From: Pseudomonadota bacterium
GTDB taxonomy: Bacteria; Desulfobacterota; Desulfobacteria; Desulfobacterales; Desulfobacteraceae
Reading direction: 5' to 3'
DNA length: 64,000 nucleotides
NCBI GenBank assembly: GCA_018821535.1
Contig: JAHJLV010000036.1
Span: 52,288-116,287, forward strand
Position 1 is the stretch's first letter. Each line of letters begins with the position of its first letter. The position numbers and the translations under genes are program-made. The notes under the pieces are model-generated. The model was not told where the DNA came from and did not search any database. It saw only the letters and a list, made by a program, of their open reading frames with translations. Positions 16,428 through 24,873 of this stretch are shown here, piece by piece.

Positions 16428-17106
16428 TGGCAGACGTTGCCAGATAATCTGCAATTTCATTTTCCTTGATACCGGAATGTCCTTTTACCTTTATAAAGGA
16501 AAGGTCTTTAAAGCGTTTGATTGATGAACGGATGTCCTCCACAAGTTCCTGATTTTTTTTGGGCTTCCAGCTTTTGGTCAAAAGTCCTATGGAATAGCTT
16601 GAATCCGAAAAAATGCGGACGGGAAGATCATTGCGTTTGAGTTCTTCAAGTGCGACTTTTATCGCTGTCAATTCAGCAATGTTATTGGTGGCTTCACCGA
16701 TAAACCGGGAAATTTCCTTTCTGTTTTCTCCATACAGTAAAAGCACTCCGATACCGGCAGGACCGGGATTGCCTGAAGATGCACCATCTGTATAAATCCT
16801 GATGCAGTTATCCAAAAGTGCGGAATCCTGAGGGCCCCGTGTTTTTGGACTGTCACAGGTTTTCGGGGCAGTTGGCTTTTTTTTGCTGCGTGTGGGGGAT
16901 GCCTTTTTCCCTGCCGCAATTGCGGCGTCTTCCGGCTCCAGGTTTTCTTCTTTGACCCGATATTCATAATCCTGTTTTAAATTATATTTTATCAATACAC
17001 TGCCGTTTTCAACAGCAAGGTCACCACTGGCATCTACAGCTGCCCAGACCTTGTTGCCCTTAAAACTCATCCGCTTGTACTGTGTATTCATGTTTTCATC
17101 ATTCAT
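16405..17106 (-). CDS. rnhA: Ribonuclease HI with an N-terminal extension
   Basis: A 233-residue protein whose residues from about 100 to the end are an RNase H domain: YTDGASSGNPGPAG with the first catalytic Asp, NNIAELTA with the Glu, FSDSSYS with the second Asp and VKGHSGIKENEIAD with the last Asp. It degrades the RNA strand of RNA-DNA hybrids (R-loops, primers). The first ~60 residues (starting MSFKGNKVW) form a compact sequence I do not recognise, joined by a Lys/Ser/Pro linker (KKASPTRSKKKPTAPK); it does not show the usual viroplasmin-like hybrid-binding motif. The start overlaps the end of the NamZ-like gene by 8 nt, so the two are co-transcribed. AGGAAAG lies 10 nt before ATG 17106. 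Confidence 0.9.
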   Translation of the reverse strand: MNDENMNTQYKRMSFKGNKVWAAVDASGDLAVENGSVLIKYNLKQDYEYRVKEENLEPEDAAIAAGKKASPTRSKKKPTAPKTCDSPKTRGPQDSALLDNCIRIYTDGASSGNPGPAGIGVLLLYGENRKEISRFIGEATNNIAELTAIKVALEELKRNDLPVRIFSDSSYSIGLLTKSWKPKKNQELVEDIRSSIKRFKDLSFIKVKGHSGIKENEIADYLATSAIKKRPAQ

Positions 17107-18292
17107 ACTGGTAAAACTTTCCTGAAATCGATTTAAAAAGCTGCGTTTCTTTTTGCCAGGATCTGGATATATCCATAATATCTGTCTGTTCGGTTATTTG
17201 CTCCCTTAAGGTTTTACTTCCAAGGATAAGATCCATGGGAAGTTTTTCAAATTCATATTCATATGGCGGCTCTTTGAATTTAAATTCATCACCATGATAT
17301 CTGAGAATCAACTGCATCAACAAAAGAGATGTAAAATACGGTTGAAAACTGTTTTTATCTGTTACATGAAGATGAAACCCTCTGCACGGTTTTGCACACC
17401 ATTTTCCGGATGTGGGTTCAAATCCGGCAATGCGAAGGAATGCCCCGGTGATATATGGGTCTGCAGCTTCTTTGATAATTTGCGGATGGATAAAAGGTGC
17501 GCCGAATTGTTCAAAGGGCAGGGTGGTTCCCCGTCCTTCGGAAATATTGGTGCCTTCAAAAACAACCTGGCCCGGATAGACCATGCAGGACAGCTGGGTG
17601 GGCAGGTTGGGGGATGGCGGAATCCACGTCCGAAGCGTCTGATCCCAGTACATGGAGCGTTTCCAGCCGGTCATGGGAATAATGACAAGATCACAGCCGA
17701 TATTAAAATGCTCATTGAAGAACCGGCAGATTTCTCCGATGGTCAGTCCGTGACGCATGGGTACAGGATAGCGTCCGACAAACGAGCCATATTCAGGTTC
17801 AAGCAGGTTGCCTTCAACCTGGAGGCCGCCAATGGGATTGGGCCGGTCCAGGATGATCACCTGTTTGCCAAGCGCTGCTGCGGTTTCCATGCAATGGGAT
17901 ACGGTGTAGATAAAGGTGTATACCCGTGTGCCGACATCCTGAATATCCACCAGCAGGATATCTATGTTTTCAAACATTTTTGGTGTGGGGATTCGGGTTT
18001 CACCATACAGGCTGTAAACCGGCAGATTCAGTGTCGGTTCGATAAAATGATCCGACTCGATCATATTGTCCTGTTTTTCTGCATAAAATCCGTGCTGAGG
18101 TGAAAACAGTGTGGTCAATTGACCTGGAAAATGGCGGTCAATCAGGATAGAGGCATGGGTGAACAGCTCATCCACCGATGCCGGATTACAGAGCAGGCCC
18201 AGTTTTTTTCCTTTCATATAGGGCGGGGGTGAAGCAATCAGATTTTCAAGACCCAACCGTACTGAGCTTTCCATTGGCATAGATTTTTTCAT
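17099..18292 (-). CDS. namZ: NamZ-like exo-beta-N-acetylmuramidase (DUF1343)
   Basis: A 397-residue protein of the DUF1343 family, recognised by LFSPQHGF near residue 63, DIQDVGTRVYTF near 116, LDRPNPIGG near 150 and EGTNISEGRGTT near 250. Members of this family (NamZ) split off terminal MurNAc from the non-reducing end of peptidoglycan fragments. Here there is no signal peptide or lipobox (N-terminus MKKSMPMESS, then hydrophilic), so it should be cytoplasmic, unlike secreted NamZ of Bacteroidetes and Bacillus. That fits a role in salvage of imported muropeptides together with the MurU-AmgK fusion 4 kb away on the same strand. It is upstream of rnhA with an 8-nt overlap. Confidence 0.82.
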   Translation of the reverse strand: MKKSMPMESSVRLGLENLIASPPPYMKGKKLGLLCNPASVDELFTHASILIDRHFPGQLTTLFSPQHGFYAEKQDNMIESDHFIEPTLNLPVYSLYGETRIPTPKMFENIDILLVDIQDVGTRVYTFIYTVSHCMETAAALGKQVIILDRPNPIGGLQVEGNLLEPEYGSFVGRYPVPMRHGLTIGEICRFFNEHFNIGCDLVIIPMTGWKRSMYWDQTLRTWIPPSPNLPTQLSCMVYPGQVVFEGTNISEGRGTTLPFEQFGAPFIHPQIIKEAADPYITGAFLRIAGFEPTSGKWCAKPCRGFHLHVTDKNSFQPYFTSLLLMQLILRYHGDEFKFKEPPYEYEFEKLPMDLILGSKTLREQITEQTDIMDISRSWQKETQLFKSISGKFYQYE

Positions 18293-18341
18293 AATGATTC
18301 CCGTTTGAATAATGACATAAATTCTATTCTATACATAACCA

Positions 18342-18370
18342 TTGACAAAATTTCAAATCCTAACTAAATA
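18342..18370 (+). promoter_or_regulatory. Candidate promoter for hisC-cmk
   Basis: TTGACA (18342-18347), 17-base spacer, then TAAATA (18365-18370), in the 111-base gap between the divergent namZ-like gene and hisC. The -35 is perfect; the -10 is weak. Confidence 0.42.
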
Positions 18371-18403
18371 ATACTGTTTTGAGTCCGAGGAGAAAATCAA
18401 TAC

Positions 18404-19504
18404 ATGAAATTTAAATGCAGCAGTCAGATAGAGGCTATCAAGCCCTATGAAGCCGGAAAGCCGTTAAAGGAATTTGCGCGCGAATATAAAATGGATAAGG
18501 TGATCAAACTGGCATCCAATGAAAATGCCCTGGGATTTTCGCCAAGAGTGCACGATGCGGTTATCCGGAATCTGTCACAGATGAACCGCTATCCTGAACC
18601 TGTTCCCCATGAATTATGTCAGAAACTGGCACAAAAATTTAATGTGTCAAAAAAGAATATTGTGATCGGCAATGGATCAGATGATATTATTGCTCTTTTG
18701 GCCCATGGATATCTGAACCCCGGAGAAGAGGCACTGATGCCGCTGCCGTCTTTTTTAATGTATGAAATCAGCGTCAGAACAGCCAAAGGGAAACCGGTAA
18801 TGGTGCCTCTGGTGGATTTCACCACCAATCTGGATGGATTGATTGAAAAATTAACTCCCCAAACCAGGATGGTTTTCATTACCAATCCCTTCAACCCGAC
18901 CGGCGCAAGCATCACCACGGATGATTTCAACAGGTTCGCACAAAAGGTTCCGGATGATGTGCTGATTGTGGTTGATGAAGCCTATATCGAATTTGTGCGT
19001 GATGCTGCCGTGTATAATTCACTGGCCAGGCCCTTGAAGGATAAACGCATTGTTACCTTGAGAACATTTTCCAAAGCCTATGGTCTTGCAGGTTTTCGGG
19101 TGGGATACGGTATCATGGATGAACAGATCGCCCAGATTTTAAACCGGATCCGTCAACCGTTCAATGTAAATGGTCTTGCACAGGTAGCGGCTGTTGCAGC
19201 CCTTGAGGATGATATTTTTTTAAATCAGAGTATAACCGCCACCCATGACGGGCTGGACTATCTGTTTTCTGAGTTAAATAAAATGGAGATTGAATGTCTG
19301 CCCACCCAGGCCAATTTTTTTATGCTGAATGTAAAAGCAGATGCCACAAAAGTTTTTGAAGATATGCTGCAGTATGGCGTGATTGTCCGTTCGATGAAAT
19401 CCTATGGATACAATACCTATCTGCGGATAAATACCGGGACAATGGATGAAAACAGTGCATTTATTGATGCATTAAAACAGGTGCTGCAAAAACAGGCCAG
19501 ATGA
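18404..19504 (+). CDS. hisC: Histidinol-phosphate aminotransferase
   Basis: A 366-residue fold-type I PLP aminotransferase. Key elements are SNENALGFSP (substrate loop), YPEP, NGSDDIIALLAHG, FITNPFNPTGAS, VVDEAYIEF, and the PLP-lysine segment TFSKAYGLAGFRVGYG. This is the HisC pattern: transfer of an amino group from glutamate to imidazole-acetol phosphate in histidine synthesis; such enzymes may also transaminate aromatic 2-oxo acids. GAGGAG lies before ATG 18404. It is followed after 33 nt by cmk. Association of hisC with cmk and rpsA rather than with other his genes suggests that its position reflects a shared transcript, not a his operon. Confidence 0.93.
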   Translation: MKFKCSSQIEAIKPYEAGKPLKEFAREYKMDKVIKLASNENALGFSPRVHDAVIRNLSQMNRYPEPVPHELCQKLAQKFNVSKKNIVIGNGSDDIIALLAHGYLNPGEEALMPLPSFLMYEISVRTAKGKPVMVPLVDFTTNLDGLIEKLTPQTRMVFITNPFNPTGASITTDDFNRFAQKVPDDVLIVVDEAYIEFVRDAAVYNSLARPLKDKRIVTLRTFSKAYGLAGFRVGYGIMDEQIAQILNRIRQPFNVNGLAQVAAVAALEDDIFLNQSITATHDGLDYLFSELNKMEIECLPTQANFFMLNVKADATKVFEDMLQYGVIVRSMKSYGYNTYLRINTGTMDENSAFIDALKQVLQKQAR

Positions 19505-19537
19505 TCCGAAAAGAAATGAGCCAGAAGGAAATGATAA

Positions 19538-20197
19538 ATGGACAGACAGATTGTCACCATTGATGGCCCGGCCGGAGCGGGGAAAAGCACAGTTGCAAAG
19601 CGTCTGGCCCAGGAGCTGGGATGCATATATGTGGATACAGGAGCGCTTTACAGAGGAGTGGCCTATGAAATTTTACAGCACAGTATTGACTGGGAAAACG
19701 AGCATGATCTTAAGGTGTTTTTAAGTCAGCTTGATCTGAATTTTGTCATGGAGAACCAGCAGCTTATTTTAACTTCCCACGGCAAGGATATCTCCGGGAA
19801 AATACGAACCCCTCAGGTGACGATGCTGGCATCCTCGTCTTCTGCAAAGCCTGCAGTTCGCAAAGCGCTTCTTTCAATCCAGAAAAATATCGCCGAAAAC
19901 AATGATGCTGTTTTTGAGGGAAGAGATATGGGAACTGTTGTTTTTCCGAAGGCCCCGTTTAAATTTTTTCTTTTTGCCGATCTGAATATTCGTGCAAAAA
20001 GACGATACGATGAAATGTGTGGTGATAAAAAAGATATCCACCAGGTGAAAGAACAAATGGCCCAAAGAGATGAAAATGATTCTCAAAGACAGTCTGCGCC
20101 GCTGAAACCCGCTGATGATGCTGTAAAAATTGATTCATCGTCACTGACCATAAATCAGGTCGTGGATATGATGATCAAAATAATTAGAGCGGCTTGA
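19538..20197 (+). CDS. cmk: Cytidylate kinase
   Basis: A 219-residue nucleoside monophosphate kinase. It starts with VTIDGPAGAGKSTVAKRLA (P-loop, residues about 5-20), followed by YVDTGALYRG, the CMP-binding segment, DMGTVVFP and a lid-like RAKRRYDEM region with QRDENDSQR near the end. It phosphorylates CMP and dCMP, recycling pyrimidines from RNA and lipid turnover. A GAAGGAAA ribosome-binding site precedes ATG 19538. It lies between hisC and rpsA; the cmk-rpsA neighbourhood is conserved in many proteobacteria and supports the call. Confidence 0.95.
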   Translation: MDRQIVTIDGPAGAGKSTVAKRLAQELGCIYVDTGALYRGVAYEILQHSIDWENEHDLKVFLSQLDLNFVMENQQLILTSHGKDISGKIRTPQVTMLASSSSAKPAVRKALLSIQKNIAENNDAVFEGRDMGTVVFPKAPFKFFLFADLNIRAKRRYDEMCGDKKDIHQVKEQMAQRDENDSQRQSAPLKPADDAVKIDSSSLTINQVVDMMIKIIRAA

Positions 20198-20213
20198 AAA
20201 ATATAATATTTTA

Positions 20214-20242
20214 TTGATTTATCCAGTTGCGTTTGGTATAAA
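20214..20242 (+). promoter_or_regulatory. Promoter for rpsA
   Basis: TTGATT (20214-20219), 17-base spacer, TATAAA (20237-20242), 83 nt before the rpsA start. This gives ribosomal protein S1 its own strong promoter besides read-through from cmk. The leader could carry S1 autoregulation, but no distinct structure was seen. Confidence 0.55.
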
Positions 20243-20324
20243 GGCGAATTGTACTTGTCCATTTGTCTGCGTATGCACTCACACTTGGAAAAGTTCAAAA
20301 TACGATTAGGGGAGATTAATATTA

Positions 20325-22148
20325 ATGAACGACATTTCTGAAGAAAACAAAAATCAAAAAATGAATACTGAAACCTTAGAGAAACATGGAACCAACTTGT
20401 CTGAACTTACGGGGCAAGAAACAATGGAAGAGCTTCTGGGTATTTATGAATCCAGTCTTAAAAAATTTGAAGAGGGCCAGGTTGTTACAGGTACTGTAAT
20501 TTCCGTGGGCAGGAACATGGTTCTTGTCGATGTGGGTTACAAGTCTGAAGGTCAAATCTCTATTCGGGAATTCATTGATGAAGACGGCAACATCAAGGTC
20601 AAAGTGGGCGACAAATTTGAAGTGATGATTGAAGTCTGGGATGAAGAGGAAGAAACTGTCCTTTTGTCCCATGAAAAAGCCAAAAAAGTTAAAGTGTGGG
20701 ATGCGATCAAAGACATTTATGATGCAGATGGAACCATTGAAGGCGTAATTACCAGCCGGGTTAAAGGTGGTTTTTCCGTTGATATCGGGTTGCTGGGTTT
20801 TCTGCCCGGTTCCCAGGCAGATCTGCGGCCTATTCGCAATATGGATGAAATGGTTAATAAAACCTATACATTCAAAATTCTCAAATATAACAAGAAAAGA
20901 AACAATATTGTTCTTTCACGACGAGTGCTTCTTGAAACAGAACGGGATGCACTCAGAACAACAACCCTTGATTCCATTGCCGAAGGCAGTGTTATGGAAG
21001 GAATTGTCAAGAACATTACCGAATACGGTGTGTTTGTTGATCTTGGCGGCGTTGACGGTCTTCTGCATATTACTGATATTTCCTGGGGTCGTGTCAAACA
21101 TCCCTCAGAACTGTTTTCTGTCGGAGACAAGATCAATGTCAAGATTCTTTCCTTTGACATTGAAAAAGAAAGAGTTTCTCTTGGCATGAAACAGTTGACT
21201 CCGGATCCCTGGACAACTGCAGTGGATAAATTCCCTGTGGATTCAAAGGTTGTAGGCAAGGTTGTGAGTCTGACAGATTACGGTGCCTTTATCGAACTGG
21301 AAGAAGGTGTTGAAGGTCTTATCCATGTTTCTGAAATGTCCTGGACCCGGAAAATCCGCCATCCTTCCCAGATGGTCACTGTTGGAGAGGAAGTTGAAGC
21401 GGTTGTTCTGGATCTTAAACCGGAAAACAGAAGAATTTCACTGGGTATCAAACAAACCGTTGACAACCCCTGGGAAGTGATCTCCCAGAAATATCCTGTG
21501 GGAACCATTATCGAAGGTAAAATCAAAAATATTACTGAATTTGGTCTGTTTATCGGAATTGACGATGATATTGACGGGCTGGTTCACATTTCTGATATTT
21601 CCTGGACAAAACGCATCAAACATCCATCTGAGGTGTATAAGAAAAATGATACCATCCAGGCGGTTGTTCTGGATATCGATAAAGCAAACGAGCGGTTCTC
21701 TCTTGGAATTAAACAAACCCAGGCAGATCCCTGGGAATCTGTAGCCCAGAGATATGAAGTGGGCAAAGAAATTTCCGGTGTTATCACTAACCTGACGGAT
21801 TTCGGTGTATTTGTGGAACTTGAAGAAGGCATCGAAGGCCTGGTCCATGTTTCTGAAATCAGCAAGGAAAATATCAAGAGCCCCAAAGAACATTATCAGA
21901 TCGGCGATACCATTACTGCAAAAGTGATGAACATCAATTCCGATGAGCGGCGTATCGGTCTTTCAATCAAGCGACTTCTTGATGAAGAGGATGACAGCAA
22001 ATATCTTGAAGAATTTGCAAAGAATATGAAACCTGCAACATCTTCTTTTGGTGAAATCCTGAGAAACAATATTCAAGAGCAGATTGAAGCAAAAAAAGTT
22101 CAGGGGAATCAAACGGATACTGCTGATGCGGAATCAAAAAACGAATAA
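20325..22148 (+). CDS. rpsA: 30S ribosomal protein S1
   Basis: A 607-residue protein with six S1 RNA-binding repeats. The first begins near residue 50 (GQVVTGTVISVGRNMVLVDVGYKSEG); repeats 3-6 carry the classical ITEYGVFVDLGGVDGLLHITDISW pattern in parts and a regularly spaced LGIKQ/LGMKQ end. Repeats 3-6 are the most alike, as usual. S1 binds mRNA leaders and helps load them on the 30S subunit. The N-terminal ~45 residues are acidic and the C-terminus after repeat 6 is short. GGGGAG lies before ATG 20325. The GC-rich terminator at 22196 follows. Confidence 0.96.
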   Translation: MNDISEENKNQKMNTETLEKHGTNLSELTGQETMEELLGIYESSLKKFEEGQVVTGTVISVGRNMVLVDVGYKSEGQISIREFIDEDGNIKVKVGDKFEVMIEVWDEEEETVLLSHEKAKKVKVWDAIKDIYDADGTIEGVITSRVKGGFSVDIGLLGFLPGSQADLRPIRNMDEMVNKTYTFKILKYNKKRNNIVLSRRVLLETERDALRTTTLDSIAEGSVMEGIVKNITEYGVFVDLGGVDGLLHITDISWGRVKHPSELFSVGDKINVKILSFDIEKERVSLGMKQLTPDPWTTAVDKFPVDSKVVGKVVSLTDYGAFIELEEGVEGLIHVSEMSWTRKIRHPSQMVTVGEEVEAVVLDLKPENRRISLGIKQTVDNPWEVISQKYPVGTIIEGKIKNITEFGLFIGIDDDIDGLVHISDISWTKRIKHPSEVYKKNDTIQAVVLDIDKANERFSLGIKQTQADPWESVAQRYEVGKEISGVITNLTDFGVFVELEEGIEGLVHVSEISKENIKSPKEHYQIGDTITAKVMNINSDERRIGLSIKRLLDEEDDSKYLEEFAKNMKPATSSFGEILRNNIQEQIEAKKVQGNQTDTADAESKNE

Positions 22149-22195
22149 AACTAAATTAGATCGTTTAGTGTTTTCCAACCGTTAGACTATATTAC

Positions 22196-22233
22196 AGGGC
22201 CGGTCCACCATGGCGTGAACCGGCCCTTTTCTA
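22196..22233 (+). terminator. Intrinsic terminator after rpsA
   Basis: GGGCCGGT (22197-22204) and ACCGGCCC (22219-22226) form an 8-bp GC-rich stem around a 14-nt loop, followed by TTTTCTATT. It lies 48 nt after the rpsA stop and before sppA. Confidence 0.88.
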
Positions 22234-22264
22234 TTAATTTATTTTTCACCTGAAGGGAACTGAT

Positions 22265-23167
22265 ATGTTTGCCAGAAGACATCCGGTTTTATTTTTTTTC
22301 ATCATGATATCATCGTGCTGTACCCTTGTGATTATCGGGTTTCTATTGCTTGCACTGGCCGGGACACGGATGATGGGGTCTGCATATTCACAAGTCTATG
22401 ATAAAGGTCAGGGAAATATCGGGGTCATTGAAATTGAAGGCGTGATTCTGTCCTCAAAGAAAATTATAAATGACATCAAGACCTTTCATGAAGATGAGCG
22501 GATTAAAGCCATTGTTCTGCGAATCGATTCTCCAGGAGGCGGCATCGGACCGTCCCAGGAAATATACCGTGAAATCAATAAAATCAAAAAAGATAAATTA
22601 ATTGTCAGTTCAATGGGATCGGTTGCAGCTTCAGGCGGTTATTATATCGCCTGTGCAACCAGTAAAATCTTTGCCAACCCCGGCACGATTACCGGCAGCA
22701 TCGGAGTGATCATGGAATATGCCAACATCATGGAGATTGCAAAAAAAATAGGGATATCTCCTGTGGTGATTAAAAGCGGTGAATTTAAAGATATGGGTTC
22801 CCCTTTAAGACAATTAAAAGACGCTGAACGAAAAATGTTTCAGTCGCTCGTGGATGAGCTGCATCAGCAATTTGTAACAGATGTCGCCGCTGCAAGAAAA
22901 ATTCCAGTTCCAACAATAGAAGTGCTGGCGGACGGCAGGGTGTATACCGGACAAAAAGCGCTGACATTAAACCTCATTGACAGCCTGGGCAATCTGGAAG
23001 ATGCCATTCAGATGGCAGGAGAGCTTGCCAATATAAAAGGAAAAATAATTCCGGTCTATCTTAAAGAAGACAGGATGACATTTATTAAAAAACTGGCTGA
23101 TACCTTATTCAAAGATATCAATATTTCCGGCACCGTGACGGATAATTTCAGGTATGTCATCAATTAA
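22265..23167 (+). CDS. sppA: Signal peptide peptidase SppA
   Basis: A 300-residue membrane-anchored serine protease of the short SppA type (one protease domain, versus two in E. coli). One N-terminal helix (about residues 8-32) is followed by the protease fold. The nucleophile Ser lies in MGSVAASGGYYIAC and the general-base Lys in the KSGEFKDMGSP region, both present. It degrades signal peptides left after export. GAAGGGAAC precedes ATG 22265. Its last 63 nt overlap the end of the convergent YrdC-family gene on the other strand. It follows the rpsA terminator, so it needs its own promoter, which I could not define. Confidence 0.92.
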   Translation: MFARRHPVLFFFIMISSCCTLVIIGFLLLALAGTRMMGSAYSQVYDKGQGNIGVIEIEGVILSSKKIINDIKTFHEDERIKAIVLRIDSPGGGIGPSQEIYREINKIKKDKLIVSSMGSVAASGGYYIACATSKIFANPGTITGSIGVIMEYANIMEIAKKIGISPVVIKSGEFKDMGSPLRQLKDAERKMFQSLVDELHQQFVTDVAAARKIPVPTIEVLADGRVYTGQKALTLNLIDSLGNLEDAIQMAGELANIKGKIIPVYLKEDRMTFIKKLADTLFKDINISGTVTDNFRYVIN

Positions 23168-23713
23168 AGAGATGACACTGGAAGGTTTTCCGGGAACGGG
23201 TCCGCCATCAATGACAGCATCAATGCTGTGGCCCAGAAAATCATGGAGCAAGGAAGGATCTTCAAACAGACCTGCTTTCGGGAAGGATGCGCTGGTGGAT
23301 AAAATCGGATTGCCAAGCCCGGATACAAGGGCTAAGGCGATATTATTATTCGGAACCCTTATGCCAGCGGTTTTTCTTTTGGTCAGCATTATTTTGGGAA
23401 CAAGCTTTGAACCGGACAGAATAAAGGTGTAAGGACCGGGCAAAAGCCGCTTCATGTTCCGATAGGCAAAATTGGAAACCTTGGCATATTGGGAAATGTC
23501 TTTAAGATCCGGGCAGATAAAACTGAAGGGTTTGGTTTTGTCCCGCTGTTTTATGGCATACACTCTTTCAATGGCTTTTTTGTTCATGATATCACAGCCG
23601 ATACCATAGAAAGTATCAGTGGGGTAGGCAACAATACCCCCTTGTCTTATCAGGTCAACAGCAATGTTGATCTGTCGTTCCTGGGGATTATCCGGATTGA
23701 TTTTCAGCAGCAT
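23105..23713 (-). CDS. YrdC/Sua5/YciO-family protein (threonylcarbamoyl-AMP synthase-like)
   Basis: A 202-residue protein of the YrdC fold: GGIVAYPTDTFYGIGCD (residues about 28-44), the KQRDKTKPFSF basic motif near 74-84, LLPGPYTFIL and the IRVPNN segment. Family members make threonylcarbamoyl-AMP, the donor for t6A at position 37 of ANN-decoding tRNAs. The region near 150 reads STSASFP rather than the STSAN of TsaC/TsaC2, which points to the YciO side of the family, whose role is less settled. If it is the only member in the genome it is probably the t6A enzyme, and MtaB (31698) would act on the product. Convergent 63-nt overlap with sppA. Confidence 0.82.
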   Translation of the reverse strand: MLLKINPDNPQERQINIAVDLIRQGGIVAYPTDTFYGIGCDIMNKKAIERVYAIKQRDKTKPFSFICPDLKDISQYAKVSNFAYRNMKRLLPGPYTFILSGSKLVPKIMLTKRKTAGIRVPNNNIALALVSGLGNPILSTSASFPKAGLFEDPSLLHDFLGHSIDAVIDGGPVPGKPSSVISLIDDIPEIIRHGAGNIDIFE

Positions 23714-23760
23714 AATCTGTTTAACCTATAAGCAAATCAGGTTTGTGTCAATGCACAGTT

Positions 23761-24591
23761 TTATTTTTTACACAGGATATGCTGGTATCTGCCCATGTCC
23801 CGGAAAGGCTTTTTTCTCGAAAATTGCACTTCCAGATCCAGTACGGTTTGTGGGGATTTGTTTTTGTCAACCAGGTCAAGAATATAGTCATGAAAAACAC
23901 GGATACCACTATGGCAAAGGATTTCAAATTTAAGCTGTTTCAGCCAGGACAACACCTGTTCAGATTCAAGCGGGTGTGTCGGGGTCAGGCTTCCCGGCCA
24001 TCCGGTATAGTCTTGTTTTAGAATCTTTTTATAATTTGTCCGCAACAGATTTTTAAAAATCATTCCGTTGATATTATAGAAGGTTAAGGATAAAATTCCG
24101 TCAGCTTTTAAATATTCATACAGGTGAGAAAGTATGTCTTTCGGGGTTTGAACCCATTCAAGAACAGCATGACAAAGTACCAGATCGTATTTGTTTTTAT
24201 GATTTTTATCCAGTTTCTGAATCGGGCAGTGCAGAAACTCAGGCACAATGGCCAGATCCTTTTTTGCAAATTCGGCTTTTGCCTTTTCAAGCATTTTTTC
24301 GGAGATATCACAGAGTGTAAGTTTATGCCCCATTTCTGCAAGATGAATAGAAAAAGGTCCGTAACCGCCACCGGCATCCAGAACATTCAGCGGTGCTTGA
24401 CCGGAAGGTACATCCGAAAATAAAAATGACCGGGCACAGAATTCTGACAGATCTTTTTTTAAAACTGCAAGCCGGATATCTCCTTTTAAACCCCCATAGA
24501 TTTTACGGTGAAATTTTTCTTCAAGTGTATCAAAATTCTGATCTGAAAGACTATTATCCTGATTGTCTGCGTTGTTGAATAGTGTGGTCAA
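23761..24591 (-). CDS. cmoM: tRNA 5-carboxymethoxyuridine methyltransferase CmoM
   Basis: A 276-residue class I SAM methyltransferase very close in pattern to E. coli CmoM (SmtA): FDTLEEKFHRKIYGGLKG near the N-terminus, SAM motif I VLDAGGGYGPFSIHLAE, LCDISEKML, LCHAVLEWV, SLTFYNINGM, GVRVFHDY and a final GRYQHI. CmoM methylates cmo5U to mcmo5U at wobble position 34. It starts at TTG 24591, with AAGGA 9 nt upstream. It follows the YrdC-family gene region in reverse (23761 is 47 nt from 23713) on the same strand, so these two tRNA-related genes may be co-transcribed. CmoA and CmoB are not in the window. Confidence 0.87.
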   Translation of the reverse strand: MTTLFNNADNQDNSLSDQNFDTLEEKFHRKIYGGLKGDIRLAVLKKDLSEFCARSFLFSDVPSGQAPLNVLDAGGGYGPFSIHLAEMGHKLTLCDISEKMLEKAKAEFAKKDLAIVPEFLHCPIQKLDKNHKNKYDLVLCHAVLEWVQTPKDILSHLYEYLKADGILSLTFYNINGMIFKNLLRTNYKKILKQDYTGWPGSLTPTHPLESEQVLSWLKQLKFEILCHSGIRVFHDYILDLVDKNKSPQTVLDLEVQFSRKKPFRDMGRYQHILCKK

Positions 24592-24796
24592 TAAGTTTGG
24601 TCCTTTTTTAAATCATAATAATAGTTATGCCGGGTAAAACAAGCTAAAATTTCAGATAAGTGAAAATATTTAATGATATGACGCCTACAGGATTTGAATA
24701 GGGTTTAATCTGACCGGCTGCAAATAATTGACCTTGATAAAAATTGAGATATTTGGTAATTGAACGTGTTTATATACTTAATTTGAATTTCAAATA

Positions 24797-24831
24797 CGGC
24801 TGGTGCCGAAAACCTTTAATACGACCAGCCG
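24797..24831 (+). promoter_or_regulatory. Leader hairpin upstream of guaB
   Basis: CGGCTGGT (24797-24804) and ACCAGCCG (24824-24831) form an 8-bp stem with a 19-nt loop, 42 nt before the guaB start. It has no T-tract. Near the start codon, CCTCC (24858-24862) directly abuts the GGAGG-type ribosome-binding site (TGGAGG, 24861-24866 overlap region). Together this suggests a structured leader that might control guaB translation. Confidence 0.35.
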
Positions 24832-24873
24832 GAGAGTATGAATAAACATTTTTTCCCTCCTGGAGGCTTATTT

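Noticed and set aside
17294..18103. Long plus-strand open frame of 269 codons
   Set aside because: It is antisense to the namZ-like gene, has no ribosome-binding site and a low-complexity translation; the minus-strand gene explains the openness.
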